Below are positions 23,170 to 31,876 of a DNA stretch of 44,924 nt, in pieces. The position numbers and the translations under genes are program-made. Each line of letters begins with the position of its first letter. Positions within the stretch are counted from its first letter, which is position 1. The DNA is from Oscillospiraceae bacterium (GTDB lineage Bacteria; Bacillota; Clostridia; Oscillospirales; Oscillospiraceae), in the NCBI GenBank assembly GCA_017436035.1, contig JAFSDV010000002.1, positions 1 through 44,924 on the forward strand, written 5' to 3'. The notes under the pieces are model-generated. The model saw nothing but the letters and a program-made list of their open reading frames with translations, was not told where the DNA came from and ran no database searches.

Positions 23170-24282
23170 ATGACAGTTATCGATATTTATTCCGGCTTTT
23201 TAGGTGCTGGAAAAACTACATTGATCAAGAAAATGATCAAAGAAGCCTATGCCGGAGAACAGCTTGTTCTGATTGAAAATGAGTTCGGTGAGATCGGTAT
23301 TGACGGCGGCTTTATGCAGGAGGCGGGTATCAACATCACGGAAATGAATTCCGGATGTATTTGCTGCAGCCTTGTAGGAGATTTTGGCCGTGCGCTGACG
23401 CAGGTCATCCAGCAGTACAATCCGGACCGGATCGTGATCGAGCCCTCAGGCGTGGGAAAGTTGTCTGATGTGATCGCTGCGGTGGAGAAGGTTACAGGAG
23501 ATACTGTGAAGCTGGGTTTTACCGCTGCAGTTGTGGATGCGGGAAAAGTAAAGGTCTATATGAAAAACTTTGGGGAGTTTTATAATAATCAGATCGAAAC
23601 CGCTTCAACAATTCTGCTGTCCAGAACGGAAGCGATCCCTCAGCAAAAGCTGGATGCGGCTGTTGAATTGCTTCGGGAGCATAATTCTTCTGCAACCATT
23701 GTAACAACACCATGGGATGAACTGTCCGGCAAGCAGCTTGTAGAGGCTTTGGAAGGAAAAGCGTCTGTAGCCGCTTCCATAATGGAGCTGGAGGAGGCGC
23801 ATCATCACCATCATCACCATGAGGAACACCACTGCTGCGGTCAACATCACGACCAAGGAGAGGAACATCATTGCTGCGATCATGACCACGGTGAGGAGGA
23901 GCACCACTGCTGCGGTCATCACCACCACGAACATCACCATGAGCATCACCACGAGGACGGACATTGCTGCTGCGGGCATGATCACGGTGAACATCATCAC
24001 CATCATGCGGAAGATGTGTTTACCTCGTGGGGAACGGAAACAGTCAGAAAATTTACCGCCCAGGAACTTGAGGCGGCATTACGCTGCCTGGATACGGGAA
24101 GGTATGGAATTGTTCTGCGGGCAAAGGGAATTGTGTCCTGTGCAGACGGCGGATGGCTTCACTTTGATTATGTTCCCGGCGAAGCGAATGTACGCAGCGG
24201 ATGCGCGGCGGTTACCGGAAAGCTGTGTGTGATCGGCGCCCAGTTGGATGAAATTGCGGTAGCCAAGCTCTTTGGGGTATAA
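23170..24282 (+). CDS. COG0523/CobW-family metal GTPase with His/Cys-rich loop
   Basis: This 370-residue P-loop GTPase of the G3E family probably delivers or stores a transition metal. Walker A is LGAGKTT at 11-17, the metal-site motif CICC is at residues 63-66, and EPSG follows at 91-94. The usual NKxD guanine motif is replaced by SRTE at 151-154. Residues 211-279 form a metal-binding loop with about 35 His and 9 Cys, built from repeats of the form HHCC-G/D-H. A CobW C-terminal domain follows from about 285. The family includes Zng1/YciC (zinc), CobW and nitrile-hydratase activators; zinc is the best guess but nickel or cobalt is possible. The ATG at 23170 follows AGAAGGTG, giving the usual short N-terminus. 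The second GTPase gene starts two bases after its stop codon. Confidence 0.9.
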   Translation: MTVIDIYSGFLGAGKTTLIKKMIKEAYAGEQLVLIENEFGEIGIDGGFMQEAGINITEMNSGCICCSLVGDFGRALTQVIQQYNPDRIVIEPSGVGKLSDVIAAVEKVTGDTVKLGFTAAVVDAGKVKVYMKNFGEFYNNQIETASTILLSRTEAIPQQKLDAAVELLREHNSSATIVTTPWDELSGKQLVEALEGKASVAASIMELEEAHHHHHHHEEHHCCGQHHDQGEEHHCCDHDHGEEEHHCCGHHHHEHHHEHHHEDGHCCCGHDHGEHHHHHAEDVFTSWGTETVRKFTAQELEAALRCLDTGRYGIVLRAKGIVSCADGGWLHFDYVPGEANVRSGCAAVTGKLCVIGAQLDEIAVAKLFGV

Positions 24283-24284
24283 GT

Positions 24285-25226
24285 ATGGCGCAGATACCGG
24301 TTTATGTATTTACCGGATTCCTTGATTCCGGTAAAACGAAATTCATACAGGAAACACTGGAGGATCCCCGGTTCAACGCTGGCGAACGGACACTGCTGCT
24401 GGTTTTTGAGGAAGGGGAGGAGGAATATGATTTCTCCGCATATCCCCATCAGAATGTATATTTGGAAGTACTGGACCAGAAATCTGTTACTACCAAAGAG
24501 CTGCAGACACTGGCGAAAAAGTACAAAGCCCAGCGTGTAGTTGCGGAATTAAACGGTATGCAGCTTGTGGGCGATCTTTACAGCCGCTTTCCTGAGGATT
24601 GGGTAGTAGCCCAGGAGGTTATGTTTGCAGATGCCTCTAACATTATGACCTACAATGCCAATATGCGCAATCTGGTTATGGACAAGCTGGTGGGCGGTCA
24701 AATGGTGGTGTTTAACCGCCTTGCGCCCGGAGCGGATACCATGCAGCTGCACAAGTTGGTGCGAGCAGCAAACCGCCGGATGGATATTCTGTACGATTAT
24801 ACTGACGGAACGACTGCTTTTGATGAGATCCAGGACCCGCTGCCGTTTGATATTCAGGCACCTGTTATTGAGATTCAGGACGGGGATTTTGCAATTTGGT
24901 ATCGGGACGTAACAGAGGAAGCTCAAAAATATGACGGAAAAACAGTCCGGTTTAAAGGTCAGGTCGCAATGCTGCGCCGTGAAAAGAATAATATGTTTGC
25001 GCCCGGACGCTTTGTGATGACCTGCTGCGTAGATGATATTCAGTTTTGCGGGATACCCTGCCGGTATGCGGACAGTAAGAAGTTACAGCCACGGGCCTGG
25101 GTGATGGTTACTGCCCGGATCACAGCTGAAAAACACCCGCTGTATCAGGGAGAGCTTGGTCCGGTACTGACAGCTGTCAGCGTAGAACCCGCAGCTCCTG
25201 CAGATCCGGATGTAGCCACTTTTTAA
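24285..25226 (+). CDS. CobW-like GTPase fused to a YcgQ/TIGR03943-like domain
   Basis: This 313-residue protein starts with a P-loop GTPase domain (about 1-185). Walker A is GFLDSGKT at 11-18 and a likely base-recognition segment is VVFNRLAPGAD. The CxCC metal motif of the neighbouring GTPase is absent. From about 196 it has a domain like the C-terminal part of the YcgQ/TIGR03943 permease-associated proteins: a DGK-T/V-x-FKGQV strand, RFVMTCC (Cys247, Cys248), FCGIPC (Cys255, Cys259) and a final beta strand pair. The four Cys suggest metal binding. YcgQ proteins normally accompany a YcgR (DUF318) permease, which is not in this window. Similar fused proteins exist in other Clostridia to my recollection; none has a firm function. 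Confidence 0.78.
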   Translation: MAQIPVYVFTGFLDSGKTKFIQETLEDPRFNAGERTLLLVFEEGEEEYDFSAYPHQNVYLEVLDQKSVTTKELQTLAKKYKAQRVVAELNGMQLVGDLYSRFPEDWVVAQEVMFADASNIMTYNANMRNLVMDKLVGGQMVVFNRLAPGADTMQLHKLVRAANRRMDILYDYTDGTTAFDEIQDPLPFDIQAPVIEIQDGDFAIWYRDVTEEAQKYDGKTVRFKGQVAMLRREKNNMFAPGRFVMTCCVDDIQFCGIPCRYADSKKLQPRAWVMVTARITAEKHPLYQGELGPVLTAVSVEPAAPADPDVATF

Positions 25227-25229
25227 ACC

Positions 25230-25258
25230 AAATCCCTCTCCGGCGGAGAGGGATTTTT
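25230..25258 (+). terminator. Terminator of the GTPase operon
   Basis: AAATCCCTCTCC pairs with GGAGAGGGATTT over a 3-base loop and ends in TTTTTG. It starts four bases after the stop codon. Confidence 0.9.
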
Positions 25259-25287
25259 GAATCTTTAGTGCAAATTGAGTAGATTTG

Positions 25288-25296
25288 TGTTATACT
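25288..25296 (+). promoter_or_regulatory. Extended -10 promoter of rarA
   Basis: TGTTATACT gives an extended -10 (TG-n-TATACT). The -35 is poor (AGTGCA, 18 bases upstream). The ribosome-binding site AAAGGAG follows at 25311. Confidence 0.55.
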
Positions 25297-25323
25297 GGTG
25301 AAAAAGAAAGAAAGGAGCGTCCT

Positions 25324-26586
25324 ATGTATCAGCCTTTAGCCGAGCTGTTAAGACCGACGCAGCTGGATGAGGTGTTCGGTCAGGAGCATATTTTAGCCAA
25401 AGGCGCAGTGCTGCGCCGGCTGATTGATTCCGGTAATATTCCCAATATGATCTTTTACGGTCCCAGCGGAACAGGCAAGACCACGGTGGCGAACATTATC
25501 GCCAAGCAGACAAATCGGACGCTGTATCAGCTGAACGCCACAACCGCATCCACAGGGGATATTAAAAATATTGTTGCACAGCTGGATACCTTTATGGCGC
25601 CCAACGGCGTGCTGCTGTATTTGGATGAGATCCAGTCCTTTAATAAAAAACAGCAGCAGTCGTTGCTGGAATACATTGAAAACGGGAAGATCACTCTGAT
25701 TGCATCCACCACTGAAAACCCTTATTTTTATGTATTTAACGCGATTTTAAGCCGTTCTACTGTGTTTGAATTTAAGCAGATCTCTGCTGATGCGGCACTG
25801 CAGGCGGTAAAGCGGGCGGTGGCGTTTTTGGAGAAGCGCACAGCCCTGCTGGCACAGCCCGAGGCGGGGGCTTTGGAATATATTGCAGGTGCCTGCGGCG
25901 GTGATCTGCGTAAAGCGATGAATGCAGTGGAGGTTTTGTTTTCTGCCGGTGTACCGGTTGAAGGGAAGCTGCTCTTGTCCTTGGAAGATGCTAAAACGGT
26001 GACACAGAAGAGTGCTGTGCGGGCAGATCGGGATGGGGATAATCATTATGATCTGCTGTCAGCATTGCAAAAGTCTATTCGCGGTTCTGATCCGGATGCT
26101 GCCTGCCACTACCTGGCCCGCCTGTTGGAGGCAGGACAGATGCAGTCGGCGTGCAGGCGACTGATGGTGATCGCGGCAGAGGATGTGGGACTGGCATACC
26201 CGATGATCATTCCTATTGTTAAAAGCTGCGTAGATATGGCACTGATGCTGGGAATGCCTGAGGCACGAATTCCTCTTGGTGATGCGGCTGTTTTGATGGC
26301 AACAGCGCCTAAATCCAATTCCGGACATATTGCACTGGATGCAGCCATGGCAGATGTGCGGAAGGGTAAGGGTGGTGATTTTCCGAGGCATCTGCAAAAT
26401 ATGCATGCGGATTCCTATACGATGGAACGGGAGCAGGGGTATTTGTATCCGCACGATTATCCCGGGCATTGGGTGCGCCAGCAATATTTGCCTGATGGGC
26501 TCAAGAATGTTCGGTATTATGAATACGGTCCCAATAAAACAGAGCAGGCGGCAAAGCTGTATTGGGATACTATAAAGGGGGACTGA
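25324..26586 (+). CDS. rarA: Replication-associated recombination protein A (RarA/MgsA)
   Basis: This 420-residue AAA+ ATPase acts at stalled replication forks and is related to clamp-loader subunits. Walker A is GPSGTGKTT, Walker B is LLYLDEIQ, and sensor 1 is in ASTTENPYF. The C-terminal oligomerisation part has the family segments RRLMVIAAEDVGLA and GHIALDAAM...GKGGDFP. Length is normal. The ATG at 25324 follows AAAGGAG by 6 bases; upstream in-frame codons would add a charged leader before the promoter. The next gene begins two bases after its stop. Confidence 0.95.
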   Translation: MYQPLAELLRPTQLDEVFGQEHILAKGAVLRRLIDSGNIPNMIFYGPSGTGKTTVANIIAKQTNRTLYQLNATTASTGDIKNIVAQLDTFMAPNGVLLYLDEIQSFNKKQQQSLLEYIENGKITLIASTTENPYFYVFNAILSRSTVFEFKQISADAALQAVKRAVAFLEKRTALLAQPEAGALEYIAGACGGDLRKAMNAVEVLFSAGVPVEGKLLLSLEDAKTVTQKSAVRADRDGDNHYDLLSALQKSIRGSDPDAACHYLARLLEAGQMQSACRRLMVIAAEDVGLAYPMIIPIVKSCVDMALMLGMPEARIPLGDAAVLMATAPKSNSGHIALDAAMADVRKGKGGDFPRHLQNMHADSYTMEREQGYLYPHDYPGHWVRQQYLPDGLKNVRYYEYGPNKTEQAAKLYWDTIKGD

Positions 26587-26588
26587 CG

Positions 26589-26795
26589 GTGGATATTCGG
26601 CTTCAGGATATTTTAGTGATGAAAAAACCCCATCCCTGCGGAGAAAAACGCTGGCTTGTACTTAGAACCGGTGCGGATTTTCGTTTGCGTTGTATGGGTT
26701 GCGGACATGAGGTGATGACACCCCGGTTCAAGGCAGAAAAGAATATTCGCCAGGTCCTTCGGGAAAATTCATCGACAGATTCAAGCGGCAGCTGA
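26589..26795 (+). CDS. DUF951 family small protein
   Basis: This 68-residue protein matches DUF951: DIRLQDILVMKKPHPCG, then WLVLRTGADFRLRCMGCGHEVM and PRFKAEKNI. Cys in PHPCG and the CxxC in CMGC suggest a small zinc site. The function is unknown; the family is common in Firmicutes next to replication or translation genes. The GTG at 26589 is chosen because it follows AAGGGGG by 7 bases and starts two bases after rarA. The last codons and the stop lie inside the left arm of the terminator at 26785. Confidence 0.88.
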   Translation: MDIRLQDILVMKKPHPCGEKRWLVLRTGADFRLRCMGCGHEVMTPRFKAEKNIRQVLRENSSTDSSGS

Positions 26796-26818
26796 CGGTA
26801 TCAGCTGCCGCATTTTTT
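26785..26818 (+). terminator. rarA-DUF951 terminator
   Basis: GCGGCAGCTGA pairs perfectly with TCAGCTGCCGC around a 5-base loop, then ATTTTTTC follows. The left arm contains the DUF951 stop codon (26793-26795). Confidence 0.93.
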
Positions 26819-26969
26819 CTTTTTCTTGGATTGGCACGGGAAGCTGCTGTGGGACGGGCCGATTCTTGGGGACAGACCATCCCCGTTGTGCGACTGAATT
26901 TTCCGTTTACATTCCGTATATTGAGTTTACACAGCGGGAGGCCTTGTAATGGTATGCGGAGGTGTAAGG

Positions 26970-27737
26970 ATGCAGGTCTATTTGGATGTAGTGATCGTTT
27001 TGAATGTTCTGGTGGATCTGTTGCTGCTGATCGGAACAAACCGGTTGTGTGGATACGAAACACATCCTGGCAGAGCGGTGCTCAGCTCCGCCCTTGGCGG
27101 CGTTTATGCCGGCGTGTGCCTGCTGCCTGGCTTTGCCTTCCTGGGTAATCTCCTATGGCGCACCGTATTCCTTGTGCTTATGTCCGCTATCGGATTTGGA
27201 TTTGAAAGAAGTGTGCTCCGACGGGGAGCGGTGTTTGTTTTGCTCAGTATGGCGCTGGGCGGTGTGGCGGTTGGATTGAGTAGCAAAGGCTTTTGGGCAG
27301 TTGCAGCTTCTGCAGGATGTGTGTGCCTGCTTTGCGCCATCGGTTTTCGCGGCAGGTTGTCAGGACAAAAATATGTAGCGGTGGAACTGGCTTACTGCGG
27401 AAAACAAGTAAAACTAACGGCACTGCGGGATACCGGAAATATGCTGCAGGATCCGATTACAGGGAAGGAAGTGTTGGTGGTGGGGGCGGATATCGCCCGG
27501 AAGCTTACAGGTCTGACTGTGGAGCAGTTAAAAAACCCGGTAGAAAATGTGGGAGCGATACCCGGCTTGCGGCTGATACCCTACAAGGCAATCGGTCAGG
27601 AGTCCGGAATGCTGCTGGCGCTGAAATTATCACAGGTACAGATCGGTTCCCGGAAAGGAAGCTGGCTGGTGGCTTTTGCGCCGGAGGGGCTTGGAGCTGA
27701 AGGTGCGTATCAAGGATTGACAGGAGGAACGGTATGA
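26970..27737 (+). CDS. spoIIGA: Sigma-E processing peptidase
   Basis: This 255-residue membrane aspartic protease activates pro-SigE in the mother cell during sporulation. Five or so hydrophobic helices cover about 1-125. The cytosolic protease domain follows, with the single catalytic motif Asp154-Thr-Gly ([15 protein letters not shown]); SpoIIGA works as a dimer, so one Asp per chain is expected. The ATG at 26970 follows GGAGGTG by 5 bases. Its stop overlaps the sigE start (ATGA), the conserved pairing. The 150 bases upstream show no convincing Spo0A box or SigA promoter to me. Confidence 0.93.
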   Translation: MQVYLDVVIVLNVLVDLLLLIGTNRLCGYETHPGRAVLSSALGGVYAGVCLLPGFAFLGNLLWRTVFLVLMSAIGFGFERSVLRRGAVFVLLSMALGGVAVGLSSKGFWAVAASAGCVCLLCAIGFRGRLSGQKYVAVELAYCGKQVKLTALRDTGNMLQDPITGKEVLVVGADIARKLTGLTVEQLKNPVENVGAIPGLRLIPYKAIGQESGMLLALKLSQVQIGSRKGSWLVAFAPEGLGAEGAYQGLTGGTV

Positions 27738-28444
27738 AAAACAGGCTGCTTGCTTTACTGATTCGATTCGGTGTTATTCAAAAGGTGTGTGTGTATTATA
27801 TTGGGGGAACGGATGTGCTTCCGCCGCCGCTGAAGGGTGCGGACGAGCAAGCAGCCTTAGAGGCTCTTGAACAGGGTAATGAAGGGGCGAAGCAACAGCT
27901 TATTGAGCGGAATTTACGGCTGGTGGTATTCATTGCAAGAAGGTTTGAAAATACCGGCGTTAATTTGGAGGATCTAATCTCTATCGGTACGATCGGATTG
28001 ATCAAAGCCATCAGCACATACAGGCGGGATAAGAATATTAAGCTTGCAACCTATGCATCCCGCTGTATTGAAAACGAGATCTTAATGCATATTCGAAAAA
28101 TTGCCAATCAAAAAACGGAAGTATCCTTAGACGAGCCAATCAATATGGATTATGACGGAAATGAACTGCTGCTGTCTGATATTTTAGGAACGGATGAGGA
28201 TATGATCCTGCGGCCCCTGGAGGATGATGTGGATCTGTGTCTGCTACGGCAGGCAGTACGGGAATTGCCCCAGCGGGAGCGGGAGATTATACATATGCGA
28301 TTTGGGCTGGAGGGCTGTCAGGAGCTGACACAAAAAGAAGTGGCACAAAAAATGGGAATCTCCCAGTCTTATATTTCACGGCTGGAAAAGCGCATTATGC
28401 TGCGGCTGCGTAAAGAAATTATACGGCAAACAAACTGTGTATAA
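27734..28444 (+). CDS. sigE: RNA polymerase sporulation sigma factor E
   Basis: This 236-residue sigma factor drives early mother-cell gene expression. Residues 1-30 are a membrane-associated pro-sequence ending before [13 protein letters not shown], where SpoIIGA cuts. Sigma region 2 ([33 protein letters not shown] and [19 protein letters not shown]) and region 4 ([23 protein letters not shown]) are complete. Length matches SigE. The gene is translationally coupled to spoIIGA. sigG, which often follows in other spore formers, is absent; rex comes next with its own promoter. Confidence 0.95.
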   Translation: MKNRLLALLIRFGVIQKVCVYYIGGTDVLPPPLKGADEQAALEALEQGNEGAKQQLIERNLRLVVFIARRFENTGVNLEDLISIGTIGLIKAISTYRRDKNIKLATYASRCIENEILMHIRKIANQKTEVSLDEPINMDYDGNELLLSDILGTDEDMILRPLEDDVDLCLLRQAVRELPQREREIIHMRFGLEGCQELTQKEVAQKMGISQSYISRLEKRIMLRLRKEIIRQTNCV

Positions 28445-28450
28445 AGACTC

Positions 28451-28479
28451 TTGTCATTTGCGGACGGTTGTGCTATAAT
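28451..28479 (+). promoter_or_regulatory. rex promoter
   Basis: TTGTCA (28451-28456) and a perfect TATAAT (28474-28479) are 17 bases apart, directly after the sigE stop. No Rex box of the TTGTTAA-n4-TTAACAA kind is seen. Confidence 0.85.
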
Positions 28480-28514
28480 CGATACAAGAATATATCGATA
28501 TAAAACTGTATCGA
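28479..28514 (+). promoter_or_regulatory. Nested palindromes in the rex leader
   Basis: TCGATAC (28479-28485) and GTATCGA (28508-28514) form an outer inverted repeat. Inside it lies the perfect 12-bp palindrome TATATCGATATA at 28491-28502. The block spans the expected transcription start, so it could be an operator or an mRNA hairpin. Confidence 0.45.
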
Positions 28515-28527
28515 AAGAAGGGTTGAT

Positions 28528-29166
28528 ATGGAACGAAAGGAAATTTCAAAGTCGGTTCTGAAGCGTCTGCCCGGATATCTGTCGTACTTAAAAAGCCTGC
28601 CGGAGGGTAGCGCCACATATATTTCTGCAACGGCGCTCGCCAATGCTCTGGGAATGGGCGAGGTTCAGGTGCGGAAGGATCTGGCGATGGTTTGTGACGG
28701 TGGCCGTCCGAAGATCGGTTATCTGCGGGAGCGGCTTATTGAGGATATCAGCCAGTTCTTGGGGTATGACAATACCACCGATGCAATTCTGATCGGGGCG
28801 GGTAAGCTTGGTCAGGCACTTTTGGGCTACGGTGGCTTTGAGGCTTACGGCTTAAATATTTTAGCAGCTTTTGATGCAGCACCTATAGCTGAGCAGACCC
28901 AAGAAGGCAAGCCGATTTACCACATTTCCCAGCTGGAAAGCTTTTGCAGAGCGAACAATGTGCTGATGGGCATTATTACTGTGCCGGCAATGCATGCCCA
29001 GCAGGTTTGTCAGCAGTTGATCGATAACGGCATTAAGGCTATATGGAATTTTGCGCCTACGCACTTGGATGTTCCTTCCAATATTTTGGTGCAGAATGAG
29101 AATATGGCTACCAGCCTTGCAGTGCTGTCTATGCACCTGCAGGCGCAGATAAAAGAGAAAAAATAA
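28528..29166 (+). CDS. rex: Redox-sensing transcriptional repressor Rex
   Basis: This 212-residue repressor senses the NADH/NAD+ ratio and controls fermentation and electron-transfer genes. A winged helix covers about 1-80 (LPGYLSYLKSL, ISATALANALGMGEVQVRKDLAMV). A Rossmann domain follows from about 85 with the NAD motif GAGKLGQALLGY and the C-terminal domain-swapped helix. Length and motifs are standard. The ATG at 28528 follows AAGAAGGG. No Rex site was recognised at its own promoter, so autoregulation is not shown. It is a single-gene unit. Confidence 0.95.
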   Translation: MERKEISKSVLKRLPGYLSYLKSLPEGSATYISATALANALGMGEVQVRKDLAMVCDGGRPKIGYLRERLIEDISQFLGYDNTTDAILIGAGKLGQALLGYGGFEAYGLNILAAFDAAPIAEQTQEGKPIYHISQLESFCRANNVLMGIITVPAMHAQQVCQQLIDNGIKAIWNFAPTHLDVPSNILVQNENMATSLAVLSMHLQAQIKEKK

Positions 29167-29168
29167 GT

Positions 29169-29195
29169 TAAAGCGGCTCATGCGAGCCGCTTTAA
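29169..29195. terminator. Terminator between rex and the BspA-like gene
   Basis: TAAAGCGGCTC pairs with GAGCCGCTTTA around a 4-base loop, between two convergent genes. It should work for rex and, on the other strand, for the BspA-like gene. Confidence 0.8.
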
Positions 29196-31847
29196 TTATT
29201 GTGATGTTTTCTTTTTGCGCAGCAGCAGGAAGGCAGCTGCAACAGTTAAAGTGGCTGCTGGGATAATCAGAAATAAAAAAGCCGATTGCGGTTTATCTCT
29301 GTCAATGATCAGTACATAGTCCGAAGCATGAGAAAAAGGCAGCGTGATGCCGCCGCTTGCGTCTACCACGGCACTGCAGATATGGGTCAGTTCCGTGCCG
29401 GTGTAGTAATACAGCTGTGCGGTTTGTCCTGCATTTGCGGGTCCGACATAAACGGTCAGGTCAGCGTTAAAGCCAAATTCTCCGTTGTGGGTCAGGCTCA
29501 GCTGCATTGTATCGGCATCTCCGGCAATAGAACGGATCGTTTCAGTGGGAATATTCTGGGTGTTGAATGTAATACTCAGATCGATCGAGGTCAGTGACGC
29601 ACCTGTAATGTCTGCACCGTTTATAGTCCAAAGATAGCTGCCCATAGACAGAACAAGATCTATGTCTTTTCCCTTTGCAGCCTCCAAAATATCTTCGGTG
29701 ACCGTGCTTTGCGTGATTACAACCTGACTGCCATTGTCGGCGTTCAGAAGCTGATCCACAGTGCTTTCCGAGTCGGAAGCTGTCTGTCCGGGCCAGGTGA
29801 GTGAACCGCCAAACTGCTGACCTATAACCTCTGACCAGCTCTCGTCGTCCTCCGGATAACGAACAGCCGCGCATACATTCGAAAAGGCATTTTCACCGAT
29901 CACCACCGGTGCACTGCCGGTGAACTGAATATGGGACAATGCGGTGCAAAGCTCGAAAGCACCGTCGCAGATGTTGACAAGGGTAGAGGGGAAAACAATC
30001 GACTCCAAAGCTGCTGCATTAAAAAAGGCACCCATTTCAATGGACTCGAGACCTTCCGGCAGATTGATTTCCTGCAGGGCTGTGCAATCGGCAAAAGCAT
30101 TTGCACCGATATATGTAATGCCTTCACACAACTGCACGGATTCCAGATTGGTCATGGCTGCAAACATAGCATCCGGAATTTCGATAAATCCACCCTCGAT
30201 TATTACGGAACGAATAGGCTCCATTTGACCGCCGGTGATGAGAAGATAGACCTCCTGCGTGTTGCAGCCGGGATAGATGATAAACTCACCGGTTTCGCTA
30301 TGATAGGTCCAGCCGTTGCCGACTGTCGGTTCGTTTGTATTTCCGCCGGGAATACCGTTATCCGGTTCGGGCAGGTTCTCCGGACCGTTGGGGTCGTATG
30401 CGATCCAGGTGATGGCACTGCCTCCGTAGGTCTGACCAACTACGTTTGTCCAGGTAGGGTCATCCTTGGGATAGTAGATTCTGCCATAAGAATAGCGGAA
30501 GCTTTCGGAGTGAAATTGAGGGGCGTTTCCGGTGAAGATGATGCTTGTGCCCTCTAAATTGGCAAAGCCAGCCTCGGCAACTTCTGTAACCTCGGCATCG
30601 ACATAGATGGTCTTGAGTGCGGGGCAATTTGTAACGAGATAGCCGTTGATAATTCTTAAGTGTTTTGGAAGCTTTAGAGATGTTAAATTAAGGGAACTGC
30701 CCAGCGCATCTTTGCCAAGGAAAGTTACACTGTCCGGAATGTTGATGGAAGAAATGCGCGTATTCGCCAGTGCACTCCAGCCAATACTGGTCACACCGTT
30801 TTCAATGATGATCTCTGTTGCGTTAAAACAGCGGTCAAAGCTGCCGTCTGCGATCAGGTTTACGCTTCCTTTTACGATAATTTTCTTAACATCATAATAA
30901 TAAAAACGCCAGGGGCATTCCCACTGTTCATACTTGTTCATGTTGCCACTACCGGCAATGGTCAGCACACCGGTGTTCGGGTCAAAGTTCCAGGTAGTGT
31001 TTCCACCGCATTTTCCGGAATAGCCCTGGTGTACTGACCAGGTGATACAGCCGTTGGTGCTGCCTTTTTGCGGCTTCGTCAGATCCCAGGTCTTATTGCC
31101 GTCAGGATAGCTGCCAGGCACGCTGACATTTACGACGGTGTTATAACTAAAGCTGGGCATATCTCCGGTAAAGCGGATGTTTTTGAGACCTGTCATATAA
31201 GAAAATGCGTTCCTGCCGATGTGGGTGATGTTTGCACCGACGATCACATATTGCACCTGCTCCCGGAAAGAAGCCCAAGGCTGGCGTTGTTCGTCGTAAA
31301 ACTCGTATATCGGACCGTAACCACCGATGGTCAGTGTGGCGGCAGCGGAGTCATATTGCCATGTGGCGTTGTCCCCGCAGTGGGTGGATTCTATGCCGTT
31401 TTTTTGGAAAAACAGGTCCGTTGCGCCGTGGTTTCCCGGCACAGGGAATGTCCAAGTGCTGTTGTTCACGGGATACCATGCTGAAGCACTGATATGCGCA
31501 AAACAGTTATCACCAAAGGTGGGCATATCGCCGAGAAAGGTAATGTCCACGATTCTTACATCATCGAGGAATGCATTGGCACAAATATGTGTGATCCCAT
31601 CGCCGATGATGACCCGTTTGATTTTGGAATAATAACGTTCCCAGCGAGGGTCTGTGCCGTCAAAGTCGCTGATCGCACCGGTACCGCTGATGGTTACGGT
31701 CTGAGTCGAGGCGTCATAGGTCCATGTGGCATTTGTTCCGCAGCTGCCGGAGGTTGGCTCGTCTGCATAGGCGCAGACTGTCAAACACGAAAGCGTAATA
31801 CAGAGCAAAAATACAGACTTTACGAATCGTGATATAAAAGTTCCCAA
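29196..31847 (-). CDS. Large BspA-like leucine-rich-repeat surface protein
   Basis: This 883-residue protein is exported and membrane-anchored. A signal peptide covers about 1-29 (ending CAYADE). About four copies of a Cys/Trp module (CG-x-N-A/T-TW-x-x-D, then T-L-T-I-x-G-x-G) begin near residues 36, 157, 279 and 507, each followed by BspA-type LRR_5 units such as ITHIGRNAFSYMTGLKNI and LESIEMGAFFNAAALESI. A Cys-poor region from about 690 leads to a C-terminal membrane helix and the basic tail RKKKTSQ; there is no LPxTG. Such proteins in gut Firmicutes are thought to bind host or microbial surfaces. It probably starts at TTG 31847, 6 bases after GGGAGGG; no ATG lies near. An operator-like dyad sits in its promoter. 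Confidence 0.88.
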   Translation of the reverse strand: MGTFISRFVKSVFLLCITLSCLTVCAYADEPTSGSCGTNATWTYDASTQTVTISGTGAISDFDGTDPRWERYYSKIKRVIIGDGITHICANAFLDDVRIVDITFLGDMPTFGDNCFAHISASAWYPVNNSTWTFPVPGNHGATDLFFQKNGIESTHCGDNATWQYDSAAATLTIGGYGPIYEFYDEQRQPWASFREQVQYVIVGANITHIGRNAFSYMTGLKNIRFTGDMPSFSYNTVVNVSVPGSYPDGNKTWDLTKPQKGSTNGCITWSVHQGYSGKCGGNTTWNFDPNTGVLTIAGSGNMNKYEQWECPWRFYYYDVKKIIVKGSVNLIADGSFDRCFNATEIIIENGVTSIGWSALANTRISSINIPDSVTFLGKDALGSSLNLTSLKLPKHLRIINGYLVTNCPALKTIYVDAEVTEVAEAGFANLEGTSIIFTGNAPQFHSESFRYSYGRIYYPKDDPTWTNVVGQTYGGSAITWIAYDPNGPENLPEPDNGIPGGNTNEPTVGNGWTYHSETGEFIIYPGCNTQEVYLLITGGQMEPIRSVIIEGGFIEIPDAMFAAMTNLESVQLCEGITYIGANAFADCTALQEINLPEGLESIEMGAFFNAAALESIVFPSTLVNICDGAFELCTALSHIQFTGSAPVVIGENAFSNVCAAVRYPEDDESWSEVIGQQFGGSLTWPGQTASDSESTVDQLLNADNGSQVVITQSTVTEDILEAAKGKDIDLVLSMGSYLWTINGADITGASLTSIDLSITFNTQNIPTETIRSIAGDADTMQLSLTHNGEFGFNADLTVYVGPANAGQTAQLYYYTGTELTHICSAVVDASGGITLPFSHASDYVLIIDRDKPQSAFLFLIIPAATLTVAAAFLLLRKKKTSQ

Positions 31848-31876
31848 AAGAATCCCTCCCGTATGCTTTTGGTTCC

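Noticed and set aside
26819..26969. Spo0A box or promoter upstream of spoIIGA
   Set aside because: TTGTGCGA near 26884 differs from the 0A box TTGTCGAA, and no hexamer pair with good spacing was found.
28441..28527. Rex autoregulatory box
   Set aside because: No sequence close to TTGTTAA-n4-TTAACAA was found; the palindromes present have other sequences.
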